Assembly (NCBI GenBank): GCA_918797485.1
Contig: CAKKNE010000005.1
Coordinates: 372,001-436,000, forward strand
Direction: 5' to 3'
Origin: Pelagomonas calceolata
Taxonomy: Eukaryota; Sar; Pelagophyceae; Pelagomonadales; Pelagomonadaceae
Length of the DNA stretch: 64,000 nt
The stretch's first letter is position 1. Each line of letters begins with the position of its first letter. Under the pieces are notes generated by a model, which was not told the DNA's origin, ran no database searches, and worked only from the letters and a program-made list of their open reading frames with translations. Below, piece by piece: positions 36,307 through 44,320 of the stretch. The position numbers and the translations under genes are program-made.

Positions 36307-37191
36307 ATGGCGGAGCGGCCCGCCGGCCGCCGCGCCGAGCTCGACCTCCTGAAGGATAAGCTCGCGGAGCAGAGGTCCGTCCTCGACGCCCCGTGCGTCT
36401 GCCCCGACCGGCCGTGCAAGCGGCACCGAACGTCGCCGCTGCCGCGCGAGCACCACCGCGGCGCGTCCCTCGAGGCCATCTTCGAAGGGACGGATACGAC
36501 GTGCAAGCACACGGCCGTCGCGCTCGACTACCTGCGGTGCACGACCGAGGCTTCGCAGTACCAGGTCACGTCCACGAAGGACGACACCGTCGTGAGCTGC
36601 TCGGCGGCCTGGCTCGACACATGCGGGTATGGTCTCGAGGACGTGATCGGTCGCAATTTCCGGCACCTGCAGGGGCCGAAGACGGACGCGTGCGTCGTCC
36701 GGAGACTCGCCGCGGCCGTCGCCCGGGGCGAGCCCTGCGAAGGCACGCTGATCAATTATAGAGCGGACGGGTCGACGTTTGAGAACGAGTTTGTCATCGT
36801 GCCCGTGCGCCGGTGTCATAGCAGTGAACCGAGCCACTGGCTCTCGGTGCACGGCGACGCGTCGGCGCTGCACTGGTCGGCGCGGTCGTCTCCAGAAATA
36901 CAGCACCGCGCCGTCTCGGTCTCGGGCTCGCGCGGCTCGGACCGGTCGCGGTCCAAATCCTCGGAGACCGACTCGGACCCGTCGGGCGGCTGGCTCGACC
37001 TCGAGCGCGCGCGGTCGCGGTCCGGCTCGCCCGGGTCGTCGTCGGGCTCGTCGTCGGGCCTGTCCGGATCGGGGTCGCCGGCGGCGCTCGAAACGGCCTT
37101 ACGGCGAGCGGAGGCCGCCGAGGGCGCGCTGGCCTCGATGACGCGCCGCGCGGAAAAGGCCGAGAAGGCGCTCGCCGAGCGCGGTACATAG
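36307..37191 (+). CDS. LOV-like PAS protein without the photoactive cysteine
   Basis: 294 aa from the ATG at 36307. A short helical lead (AELDLLKDKLAEQRSVLD) and a Cys/Arg-rich link precede a PAS domain at about residues 70-165. It has LOV-like motifs: SCSAAWLDTCGYGLEDVIGR, then NFRHLQGPKTD, and NYRADGSTFENEF. In photoactive LOV domains the first of these reads GRNCRFLQG; here Phe occupies the Cys position, so a flavin-cysteine adduct cannot form. It could still bind flavin or act as a redox or protein-contact module. The C-terminal half is Ser/Arg/Gly-rich, with a final coiled coil (LRRAEAAEGALASMTRRAEKAEKALAE). Aureochrome-like relatives are candidates, but no bZIP is visible. Confidence 0.75.
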   Translation: MAERPAGRRAELDLLKDKLAEQRSVLDAPCVCPDRPCKRHRTSPLPREHHRGASLEAIFEGTDTTCKHTAVALDYLRCTTEASQYQVTSTKDDTVVSCSAAWLDTCGYGLEDVIGRNFRHLQGPKTDACVVRRLAAAVARGEPCEGTLINYRADGSTFENEFVIVPVRRCHSSEPSHWLSVHGDASALHWSARSSPEIQHRAVSVSGSRGSDRSRSKSSETDSDPSGGWLDLERARSRSGSPGSSSGSSSGLSGSGSPAALETALRRAEAAEGALASMTRRAEKAEKALAERGT

Positions 37192-37351
37192 CCCCCCGGC
37201 GCCGTCGTCAGGCGGCGCCGACCCACCCACTTCCACCCACTTTCCCCGAGCTGCTGTGCTGTTCGTAAATTCGAAGAATGAGAAAAACACATCTATAGGC
37301 AGTATCCCGCGTCCATTGTAGCGTGGCACATCGACTGGCATAGTACTCGGG

Positions 37352-38395
37352 TCAGACGAACGCGCTCGGCGGCGCGTCGAAGTACGTCAGCGCCGCCCAC
37401 GCGACGGAGGCCAGGCCCACGGCCACGAGGTACAGCGGGCACGCGTGGGCGTGGATCTCGAGCATGTCGCCCACCGTGCGCATCGTGCCCAGGGCGTACC
37501 ACCGGCCGGCGGCGCCCACCGCGAGCACCTGGCCCGTCCAGGACTCCTGGGGCGAGTGCACGACCGCGGACACGAGCGAGAAGTCGTGGAGGCGGAGGTG
37601 GCCCGGCTGCGCCGCGAGGATCGACGCGGCGCTCGCGCGGCTCGCCGCGACGCCGGCGTCGACGAGGAGCCCGGCGTCGACTTTACCGGCCTCGAGCGCC
37701 GGGTTCGAGACGGCGAGCGCGGCCAGGGCCCCCAAGGCGAGCACCGGCGCGGCGCGAGGCCTGAGGCAAGCGCAAAACGCCGTCGCCGCGCCGACGAGGC
37801 TCAGCCTTCCGGTCGCGTCGTTGCGGCGCATCAGGTCGCCGACGCCGTCCGCCACGGCCTTCACGGAAAATGCCGACGGCGCCGGGCCGTAGAAAGCAGC
37901 AGCGACCAGCGGTACGATGTAGCAGAGCGCTCGCAGCCGCGCGCGCGGCGACCCCGGCGGCGGCACGGCCAGGAACGCGAGCGCCGCGATGACAAGACCG
38001 GCGCGCCAGGCTCTGGCGCCCTTCGATTCGCTCTTCAGCCTCTGAATCCCCTCGGCCGCGAAGGGCGACGTCATCGACGCCTGGTGGGCCGCGAGCTCGA
38101 GCGCCGCCCGCAGGGCGGACAGCGCGTCGACGCGCCACTGCGGAGAAACTTCGTATTTCGCAGCCAGCTTGCGGTAGAGCTCCTGTTCCCGGCCGGCGTA
38201 GCGGTCGAGGACGTCGGGGACGCTGTGGACCTTGTCCGGCGCGTGCTGGAGGTAGAACCGCGTCAGGCGCGCCGCGTGGACTGGCTTCGCGAAAAATCCG
38301 CCCGCGAGCGCGTCGCTCTGGCCGGACTGATCCAACCACTGGACGCCGACGGCGAACAGTGCGACTAACACTGCGGAGGTCTTGACGAGACCCAT
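37352..38395 (-). CDS. Membrane-associated protein, unknown
   Basis: 347 aa from the Met at 38395 (MGLVKTSAVLVALFAVGV), a signal-anchor-like start. A helical soluble stretch (ARLTRFYLQHAPDKVHSVPDVLDRYAGREQELYRKL) is followed by several hydrophobic segments (GLVIAALAFLAVPP; LCYIVPLVAAAFYG; VLALGALAALAVS; LYLVAVGLASVAWAAL). I do not recognise a family. Single exon. The divergent neighbour is the exonuclease gene; a weak copy of the recurrent motif lies between them, 190 nt upstream of this start. Confidence 0.65.
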   Translation of the reverse strand: MGLVKTSAVLVALFAVGVQWLDQSGQSDALAGGFFAKPVHAARLTRFYLQHAPDKVHSVPDVLDRYAGREQELYRKLAAKYEVSPQWRVDALSALRAALELAAHQASMTSPFAAEGIQRLKSESKGARAWRAGLVIAALAFLAVPPPGSPRARLRALCYIVPLVAAAFYGPAPSAFSVKAVADGVGDLMRRNDATGRLSLVGAATAFCACLRPRAAPVLALGALAALAVSNPALEAGKVDAGLLVDAGVAASRASAASILAAQPGHLRLHDFSLVSAVVHSPQESWTGQVLAVGAAGRWYALGTMRTVGDMLEIHAHACPLYLVAVGLASVAWAALTYFDAPPSAFV

Positions 38396-38584
38396 TGCTT
38401 GCGCGTCGACGGCGCGCACGCTAAGGAGAGATTTTGCTGCTGTGCAGAGTTGAGGCCTTTAGACGTCCTGCACGCAATTCTTTCCGCTCCTCGCAGAAGA
38501 CGCACAGTGTAGATAAATTAGCGACCACCGCTGGTGCATGTATAGTCCCCAGCGCGCCGAAACCAAACTCGGCGGTGGAAGCGA

Positions 38585-38608
38585 GCTAGCGTCGGTAAAG
38601 GCGCTAGC
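38585..38608. promoter_or_regulatory. Recurrent GCTAG...CTAGC promoter motif, weak copy
   Basis: Reads GCTAGCGTCG then GTAAAGGCGCTAGC. It keeps both arms and the GTAA centre but not the ACACT part. It lies in the 38396-38771 divergent gap, 190 nt from one start and 164 nt from the other. Nothing else was recognised in that gap. Confidence 0.4.
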
Positions 38609-38771
38609 GAGCGACACATAAAACGCTGTGCAGCCAAAGCTGCGCCACACGCGCAGAAGTATAACATTGAGCCAGTTTTTCGTGCCCCCATACCACTCCT
38701 TGGCCCAACTATCCAGCGTTTCCGCGCTCTTATCGCCGCACCAGGCTCCCACAAGGCGCTGCACGGCAACC

Positions 38772-39491
38772 ATGGCGAAACCCAAGCGCACCTCTCATAA
38801 AAAAACCGTGACAAAGAAACCCACGACCTCGAACTGGGAACGCCTGCGGCCGCAGCTCACGAAGGGCGCCAAAAAAAAGGGGTCGAAGCACGCCGCGCGC
38901 GACCTCGCGGAGGCACTACAACAAGCTAAAGCAACAAAGACGGTCAAGAAGCCCCACACGGTCGCGCCCGACACGTACGTCGCGTTGGACTGCGAGATGG
39001 TCGGCGTCGGGAGCAATGGGCGCGAGAGCGCCCTCGCGCGGTGTTCGGTCGTCGACGAGCAAGGCAAGGTGTTGTACGACCGGCACGTCCAGGTCGACGA
39101 GCGGGTCACGGACTTCCGGACGAAGTATTCCGGTGTGCGAGCGAAGGATTTGAAGCACGACAGCGTCACGTTTCGCGACTGCCAGCAAAAGGTCGCGGCG
39201 TTACTGCGAGGCAAGATTCTAGTGGGTCACGCGCTGTCGAACGACCTGAAGGTTTTATTATTACCACATCCTAGACAGCAGATGAGAGATACGGCCCGGT
39301 GGCCGCCGTTGATGCGGACGACGCGCCACGGGAAGCGCCGCCCGCGGAAGCTGCGTGATCTAGTGCTGGAGCATCTCGACCGCAAGATCCAGGAGGGCGA
39401 GCACGGCTCTGTCGAGGACGCGACGGCCGCGATGGACCTGTACAAACTGTTCGCGGCGGACTGGGAGGCGTCGCTCCGTTTGTCGGCGTAA
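38772..39491 (+). CDS. REXO4: REX4-like DEDDh 3'-5' exonuclease
   Basis: 239 aa from the ATG at 38772. A Lys-rich leader (MAKPKRTSHKKTVTKK) suggests nuclear or nucleolar location. The exonuclease domain shows ALDCEMVGVG (first Asp and Glu, about residues 73-75), VGHALSNDLKVL (second Asp) and EDATAAMDLY (third Asp), with the preceding HGSV histidine of the DEDDh class. REX4-type enzymes trim RNA, notably in pre-rRNA processing. Length is slightly short but complete. Single exon. Convergent with the Tat-SF1-like gene, stops 75 nt apart. Confidence 0.9.
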   Translation: MAKPKRTSHKKTVTKKPTTSNWERLRPQLTKGAKKKGSKHAARDLAEALQQAKATKTVKKPHTVAPDTYVALDCEMVGVGSNGRESALARCSVVDEQGKVLYDRHVQVDERVTDFRTKYSGVRAKDLKHDSVTFRDCQQKVAALLRGKILVGHALSNDLKVLLLPHPRQQMRDTARWPPLMRTTRHGKRRPRKLRDLVLEHLDRKIQEGEHGSVEDATAAMDLYKLFAADWEASLRLSA

Positions 39492-39566
39492 ATGTGTAGT
39501 TGTTATTTTTGCTCGATGGCGTTGAGGGGCTATCCAAGAAATCTGAAGCAACAAAACAATGATTAA

Positions 39567-41054
39567 TTACTCCTCGACCCGCAACTGCAACTCGGGCGGC
39601 AGCTCGCCCTGGTCCTCGAGCCAGTCCCCGAACGCATCGATGCGCTTCTCCTCCCCGCCTTCCGCCGACTCCTCGGCCTCCTTCGCGACGCGTTTGAAAT
39701 CCGTCACCCCGTCCCAAAAAGCAGCCTTCAACTTTCGACCCCGAAACTCATGTGAATCCCACACCTTCACGGACTTCTGCGCGTCCGAGGGCTCCTTGAA
39801 CTTGAACACGACGACGCCGTGCCGGTGGACCACGGCGCGATCGAGCGGCGCGCCGCCTCCCTCGAGCAGACCCAACAGCTCCTTCTGAACACTTTCAGCG
39901 AAGAGATCATACTTGGACTTCTCCTTCTCGTCGAGCACCTCCTGCACGGGAGCCTCGTCCAGCGAGAAACAGCTCTCAACAACCACAATCCGCATCGCGT
40001 TCTCCGGAGACGCACCTGAGTCGGCGTCGTACGCCCATGATTGAGCCTGCCGCTGGGCCCGCCGCGCCACGTGGGCCTTCTGGGGGTTGACCTTCTTCAC
40101 CTTGGATTGGTCGAAGGCCCCATATCTCGCACTGCCGAAGTCCGCCTTCGTGACCCGTAGAGGCACGTCAAACCTCAAAGAACCTCCATCCAAGATAGAA
40201 CAAGCGACGTCTACGGACGACGCATTCGCATAACATAACGACGCGTCGCCTTTCAAGGCGCCGGCGTCGTCTTTATATAATTTAATTTTTGGCGCGTTCT
40301 CCAGATCTCTCGCGATCGCGCCGCACTTGCCAAAGTGCTCCGCGAGCTCGTCCGTTGACACGTCGGGCGGTAGGCCCGTGACGTAGATCCAGCACTTCGT
40401 CGTCTTCGCGTCCCAGCCGGCCTTCTTTTTTCTCTTTTTTTTCTTGGGTTGATCGGGAACTTTCTCGGGAACCACCTCTTCCTCGTCGGACGAGGCCTCG
40501 CCGGGCACCCAGTCGCCGTCTCGAAACACGTAGGACACGCCGTCGTCGCCCTTGAAGCTTCGGGTTTTCTCCCTCGGCAGTTCTTCCGTTTGATCGGGCT
40601 CGTAGGCCTCTGTCTGCATTTCCTGCTGGAGCTGGGGCGGCTGCAGGACGTCCCGCAAGCCCTCTACGGACGAGAGCTGCTGCCACGCTTCGGAACCCTC
40701 CACAAAAATCTGCGAGAGGCCGTCGACTTCGCCGTTCTCGAAGCGCCGTCGCAGTTCGCCGAGAATGAAGGGACCCCGCCGTTCCTGCTGGTCCATGACG
40801 TAGAAGCGCTTCCTGCATAAGTTTGCGCGCACCGCGAGGCCGTCCGCTTCGGTTATTGTAGCCCACTCTGTTAGATGCGGCGCCCACACCGTCGCGGTCG
40901 GCGGCACGACGCCTCTCTCTAATAGTCGGAGGAGGGAGAACCCTGGTAAGGGGCCCTTCGGTTGGCCGTCAGACGAATACATCCAGCTGTCGGGCGGCGC
41001 GGCGGCGGGCGCGGCGGGCGCGGCTGCAGGGGCTGTAGGGGCGGCGGTCGCCAT
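39567..41054 (-). CDS. HTATSF1: Tat-SF1/Cus2-like splicing factor with GYF-type N-terminus
   Basis: About 495 aa from the Met at 41054 (MATAAPTAPAAAP); a Met at 41096 is also possible. The N-terminal part has two GYF_2-like segments (SWMYSSDGQPKGPLPGFSLL; FYVMDQQERRGPFILGELRRR). A Lys-rich patch precedes RRM1 (WIYVTGLPPDVSTDELAEHF, as in Tat-SF1), then RRM2, a UHM-like domain (MRIVVVESCFSL through AFWDGVTDFKRV). Tat-SF1/Cus2 binds the U2 snRNP protein SF3b1 and helps U2 assembly. GYF_2 motifs are not part of the human protein as I know it and may be a lineage feature. Single exon. Confidence 0.85.
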   Translation of the reverse strand: MATAAPTAPAAAPAAPAAAPPDSWMYSSDGQPKGPLPGFSLLRLLERGVVPPTATVWAPHLTEWATITEADGLAVRANLCRKRFYVMDQQERRGPFILGELRRRFENGEVDGLSQIFVEGSEAWQQLSSVEGLRDVLQPPQLQQEMQTEAYEPDQTEELPREKTRSFKGDDGVSYVFRDGDWVPGEASSDEEEVVPEKVPDQPKKKKRKKKAGWDAKTTKCWIYVTGLPPDVSTDELAEHFGKCGAIARDLENAPKIKLYKDDAGALKGDASLCYANASSVDVACSILDGGSLRFDVPLRVTKADFGSARYGAFDQSKVKKVNPQKAHVARRAQRQAQSWAYDADSGASPENAMRIVVVESCFSLDEAPVQEVLDEKEKSKYDLFAESVQKELLGLLEGGGAPLDRAVVHRHGVVVFKFKEPSDAQKSVKVWDSHEFRGRKLKAAFWDGVTDFKRVAKEAEESAEGGEEKRIDAFGDWLEDQGELPPELQLRVEE

Positions 41055-41201
41055 TTGCAGCGGCTGGAGCGCTGCTGGCGGCGGAGCAGCGATCAATGCA
41101 GTATCAACGCGCTGCAGTGAGCGGTACGCCGCGGTACGTCGCCCACGGCTAGCCGGCTTGTTTTGGTAAAGGCGGCTACCGAGGTATAAGGTACCATACC
41201 G

Positions 41202-41229
41202 ATACCTTACCCGGCGGCCGGTAAGGTAT
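41202..41229. repeat. Perfect 10-bp inverted repeat (hairpin)
   Basis: Arms ATACCTTACC (41202-41211) and GGTAAGGTAT (41220-41229) with an 8-nt loop. It lies between the Tat-SF1-like gene's start and the next gene's stop, about 106-148 nt upstream of the start. Related GGTA/TACC words recur just left of it (41181-41200). It could be a promoter element or an RNA hairpin. Confidence 0.6.
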
Positions 41230-41283
41230 TAATCTCAGACTACTGGCAAGTAGTAATTGAATTAAGCGCGCGAGCCAGGCGAG

Positions 41284-42786
41284 TCACACGCGTCCGAGGG
41301 GCGACGCGCCCGCGTTGTGCGCCTTGAGCTCCTCGTGGCGGATGCCGGACTTTCCGCCATACAGCTTCTTTTCCGGTTTTTCGGGAGGGAAGAAGTCCTG
41401 GGCAAAACTGGCCGTCGCGAAGGGTAGCACGAGTAAGGTCATGTACGTAAAAACGGCCGCCGCCACCACCACAGCCCATATAGAATAAAGGCCTTCGACG
41501 GCCTCCTCACAAACTCCATCATAAAACGCGTGCTCGATGATCGGTTCGAAGACGGAGCAGTTCAATACGTCCCGCTTCAGGTCCAAAACGGCCTGGTCGA
41601 GCACTAAGCGAGCATCCTCCAATGCCTGGGACGCCTCGTCGACACCCGAACAGATCGGCTCGTCCGGGCAGATCTCAATACCATTAATGTTCCCGCAGGC
41701 CGGGAGGGCGTCCAGAGCCGTCGTCACTGCCGTTAAATTGGAGACCGAGGCCGCGACGTTGTTCACTTCCGCCCCCAATGGATTTTCACCCATACACCCA
41801 CTCAGGTAATACCCCGCGTATTCGTTCCCTTCCGCCCGCTGCGTCAGGACCTTCGACGGCCCCAGATAACAAAAGTCGGCCGCCGTGATACTAATGACAA
41901 ACAGCGCCACGAAGATCACCAGAGCCATCGTCAGGCCCGGCCCGCCGGCCCAGCACGCGCCCAGGTTCAGGCAACACGACGTCGGTCGCTTGCACTTGCA
42001 GCACGAGAAGAAGAGGCCGACGATTGTCAGCATAACGAAGACGACGAAGGGCGCGGAAACGAAGGCCGGCACGCCGACCTCGAGCCAGTACTGGACGCGG
42101 CCCTTGCCGTTCCAGGGCTCCGCCCCCTGCGGGCTCGTGACGAGCTCCGCCTCGAGGTCGTCGGCGGCGTCCTTGAATCGAGCCAAGCCCGGTGCTAAGG
42201 CTGTCAGGGTTTTGTTCACCTCCGATAGCGTTGCTAGGGAGCTGTTCAGGAGGTCCGTGGTCTGTTGGTCCGCGACGGCGCATTCGATGGTATTGATCCG
42301 TCGCGTCACGTCCGCGACGGACGACGAACAGCTCCCTAGAATGGCCTGGAGGCTGCCTATGACCTTCGATACCCGCTCGACGCTCTTCGCGACGGAGAAG
42401 ACGGCGTCCACGACCAGCCGCTGGCCCCGCGAGTAGGCCAGCAGGGAGCAGAGCGTCCCCAGCAGTAGGAACATCAATACGAGTCGGAACGCCGCGCCCT
42501 TGCCCTTCGTCTTCGTCTCGACGCACGTGCAACATTTGTCTTTGCAGCAGCACGCTCGGAACGACAAGCAGCAGCGATACAACGCGTAGAAGATCAGCAG
42601 CGCTAAACCGACTCCGGTGCAGACGACCGCGAGCTCCGCGAGTTGCTGGCCGTAGGGGTCCCGCTCGCCCCAGTCCTCGAGGTCCGGCTTGGGGCCCATC
42701 TCCCACAAGAGCTCGACCGTGTCCGTCTTGGCCTCATCATCCGTGGACTCGAGTGCCGCTTGTAATCGACGGAGAGGGGGCCTCAT
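41284..42786 (-). CDS. Five-TM prominin/tweety-like membrane protein, paralogue 1
   Basis: 500 aa with five hydrophobic segments: AVVCTGVGLALLIFYALY, a Cys-rich loop (CCLSFRACCCKDKCCTC), VLMFLLLGTLCSLLAY, a ~130-residue helical loop, APFVVFVMLTIVGLFF, a second Cys cluster, TMALVIFVALFVISI, a ~150-residue loop with paired Cys, and AVVVAAAVFTYMTLLVLPFA. This layout (five helices, two large exposed loops, Cys cluster after helix 1) matches prominins, and partly tweety channels. Prominins shape membrane protrusions and bind cholesterol. It is paralogous to the gene at 44321, sharing GACWAGGPGL..ALVIFVALF and the C-terminal FEPIIEHAFYDGVC block. Single exon. Confidence 0.7.
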   Translation of the reverse strand: MRPPLRRLQAALESTDDEAKTDTVELLWEMGPKPDLEDWGERDPYGQQLAELAVVCTGVGLALLIFYALYRCCLSFRACCCKDKCCTCVETKTKGKGAAFRLVLMFLLLGTLCSLLAYSRGQRLVVDAVFSVAKSVERVSKVIGSLQAILGSCSSSVADVTRRINTIECAVADQQTTDLLNSSLATLSEVNKTLTALAPGLARFKDAADDLEAELVTSPQGAEPWNGKGRVQYWLEVGVPAFVSAPFVVFVMLTIVGLFFSCCKCKRPTSCCLNLGACWAGGPGLTMALVIFVALFVISITAADFCYLGPSKVLTQRAEGNEYAGYYLSGCMGENPLGAEVNNVAASVSNLTAVTTALDALPACGNINGIEICPDEPICSGVDEASQALEDARLVLDQAVLDLKRDVLNCSVFEPIIEHAFYDGVCEEAVEGLYSIWAVVVAAAVFTYMTLLVLPFATASFAQDFFPPEKPEKKLYGGKSGIRHEELKAHNAGASPLGRV

Positions 42787-43179
42787 CGTCGGGGGCAGCT
42801 TTCTTGGTTCTCCGCGGTGTTGCGTGAGGCGGTGGCAGCAACGCCCCTACGTTATGCGTCGACGGCGCTCGCCGTGCCTCCGAGAAATGGCGCCCGCGCG
42901 AGTGCAGCGGCGGCCACCCCGCACGCTCCGGGGAGTGCGCGCTCCGGGAGACGTCTCCGGAGTTTAGTGATTGATCCCTCTTTACCATTTCAATATGAGA
43001 TGAATCACCATCCGTCAAGCTCCCGACAAAAAAGCATTGCAATGGGCTGCCCGCCATTGCACGCCCTTTGCGAGGCACACTGGTTCGTCTGCGTTGGGCC
43101 ACAGCGCCAGTGTCGTCCCCGGACACCAGCAACCAACAGCACGCATCGATAGAGGCAGCCCTAGCATGATGGCACGACG
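42787..43179. other. Divergent gap with a near-perfect palindrome
   Basis: 393 nt. It contains CTCCGGGAGACGTCTCCGGA plus G (42942-42962), almost perfectly palindromic around GAGACGTCTC. No copy of the recurrent motif. Possibly a binding site for the flanking divergent promoters. Confidence 0.35.
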
Positions 43180-44304
43180 ATGAGAGCACTAGCAGTGCTG
43201 CTCGTGCGAGCGGCGGCCGACGACTGCTGCTGGGTCCAGCGCTCTGTCAAGGGCACGACCTTCAAGAAACCTATGCAAACCATCGAGGCGTGCGACACGA
43301 AACATCGGTGCTTCGTGGCGTGCTCCGTCTCGCGCCTGTTCGCTGCGCCCAAGAAATGCACCTGCGACCCAACCATTGTGGCGAGGGAGGCCAACTTCTC
43401 TCTAGCGAAAACGCTCGTCTCGCAGCACATGCGGAGCGTCTACGCCGGGGCCTGGCTCGCTCCAATGAATTTGGCGCAACGGGTCCCCTGGAACGCGTTA
43501 ATGGGAGCGCCCCTCGAAGCTAGTTCATACGGCGTCTTCAAGGAGGCATCCGCCGTCTGGCGGTCGGCGTTGCCCGAGTCGTTGTATGTCATGCACCTCT
43601 CGGCCTACGAGCATTCCGTGGTGGCGAGAAACCCCTGGGCCGAGGCGATGCGGCGCGTCGACGCGGTGATAAATTGGCAGCTTCGGGATTTGTGCGGTAC
43701 GACGCCGCGACGGTGGCCTTTATATGAGAAGACAGGGGCGATTGTCGCGTTCTTCGGCGGCGTGTCTCGGGTGCGGTACGTGGACGTCGAGGGCGCGTCA
43801 ACCACGAAAATGGACACGGGCAATGCGCATAGTCTACAGCCGCGATCGATCAAGGTACGAGCTCTCAAAGCTTCTGTTTGTTCGTTGCTGCGGGACGTGG
43901 CTTCTGTGGTACGCGTCGCGGTCTGCGACGAGGATGACAAACGAGCTGCCTCTGAGGCGCTCGGTGAGCTGGCGGATGTTGTGGTAGTGCCATGCGGGAA
44001 TAAACCGAGGAACCTCCCCTTCCTCGCGCTGCACGACGCCGTATCACAATTCGCCGGCAAGGCGTACGTCGCGTTCAGTGAGTCGGACCTGACCTGGCGC
44101 TTCGCCTCCAATGAAGCGGCCGAGGCGGCATCAAAGTTATTCCGAGCCGCCCCCTCATCGGTCCTGACGCCCCACCGCTGGCACAAGCGTTATGGGAGCA
44201 CGGCCGAAAAGGGCGACGCCTTCGGCTCCCAGCCGACGGGCCAGAACCTCTGTTCGCTGCGGGCGGGGGCGCGGATGGCCGCGGTCGCGCGCATGCCGGG
44301 GTAA
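43180..44304 (+). CDS. Secreted protein of unknown function
   Basis: 374 aa. The start MRALAVLLVRAAADDCC is a short signal-like peptide. The body has paired cysteines in its first 60 residues, no TM segment, and mixed alpha/beta character (VINWQLRDLCG, VVRVAVCDEDD, LADVVVVPCGNK, LALHDAVSQFAGKAYVAFSESDLTWRF). The second half is loosely like a glycosyltransferase (a substrate-side SESDL motif), but I could not assign a family. Single exon, lying between the two five-TM paralogues; its stop is 16 nt from the 44321 gene's stop. Confidence 0.65.
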   Translation: MRALAVLLVRAAADDCCWVQRSVKGTTFKKPMQTIEACDTKHRCFVACSVSRLFAAPKKCTCDPTIVAREANFSLAKTLVSQHMRSVYAGAWLAPMNLAQRVPWNALMGAPLEASSYGVFKEASAVWRSALPESLYVMHLSAYEHSVVARNPWAEAMRRVDAVINWQLRDLCGTTPRRWPLYEKTGAIVAFFGGVSRVRYVDVEGASTTKMDTGNAHSLQPRSIKVRALKASVCSLLRDVASVVRVAVCDEDDKRAASEALGELADVVVVPCGNKPRNLPFLALHDAVSQFAGKAYVAFSESDLTWRFASNEAAEAASKLFRAAPSSVLTPHRWHKRYGSTAEKGDAFGSQPTGQNLCSLRAGARMAAVARMPG

Positions 44305-44320
44305 GTACGTACTTAGTACT

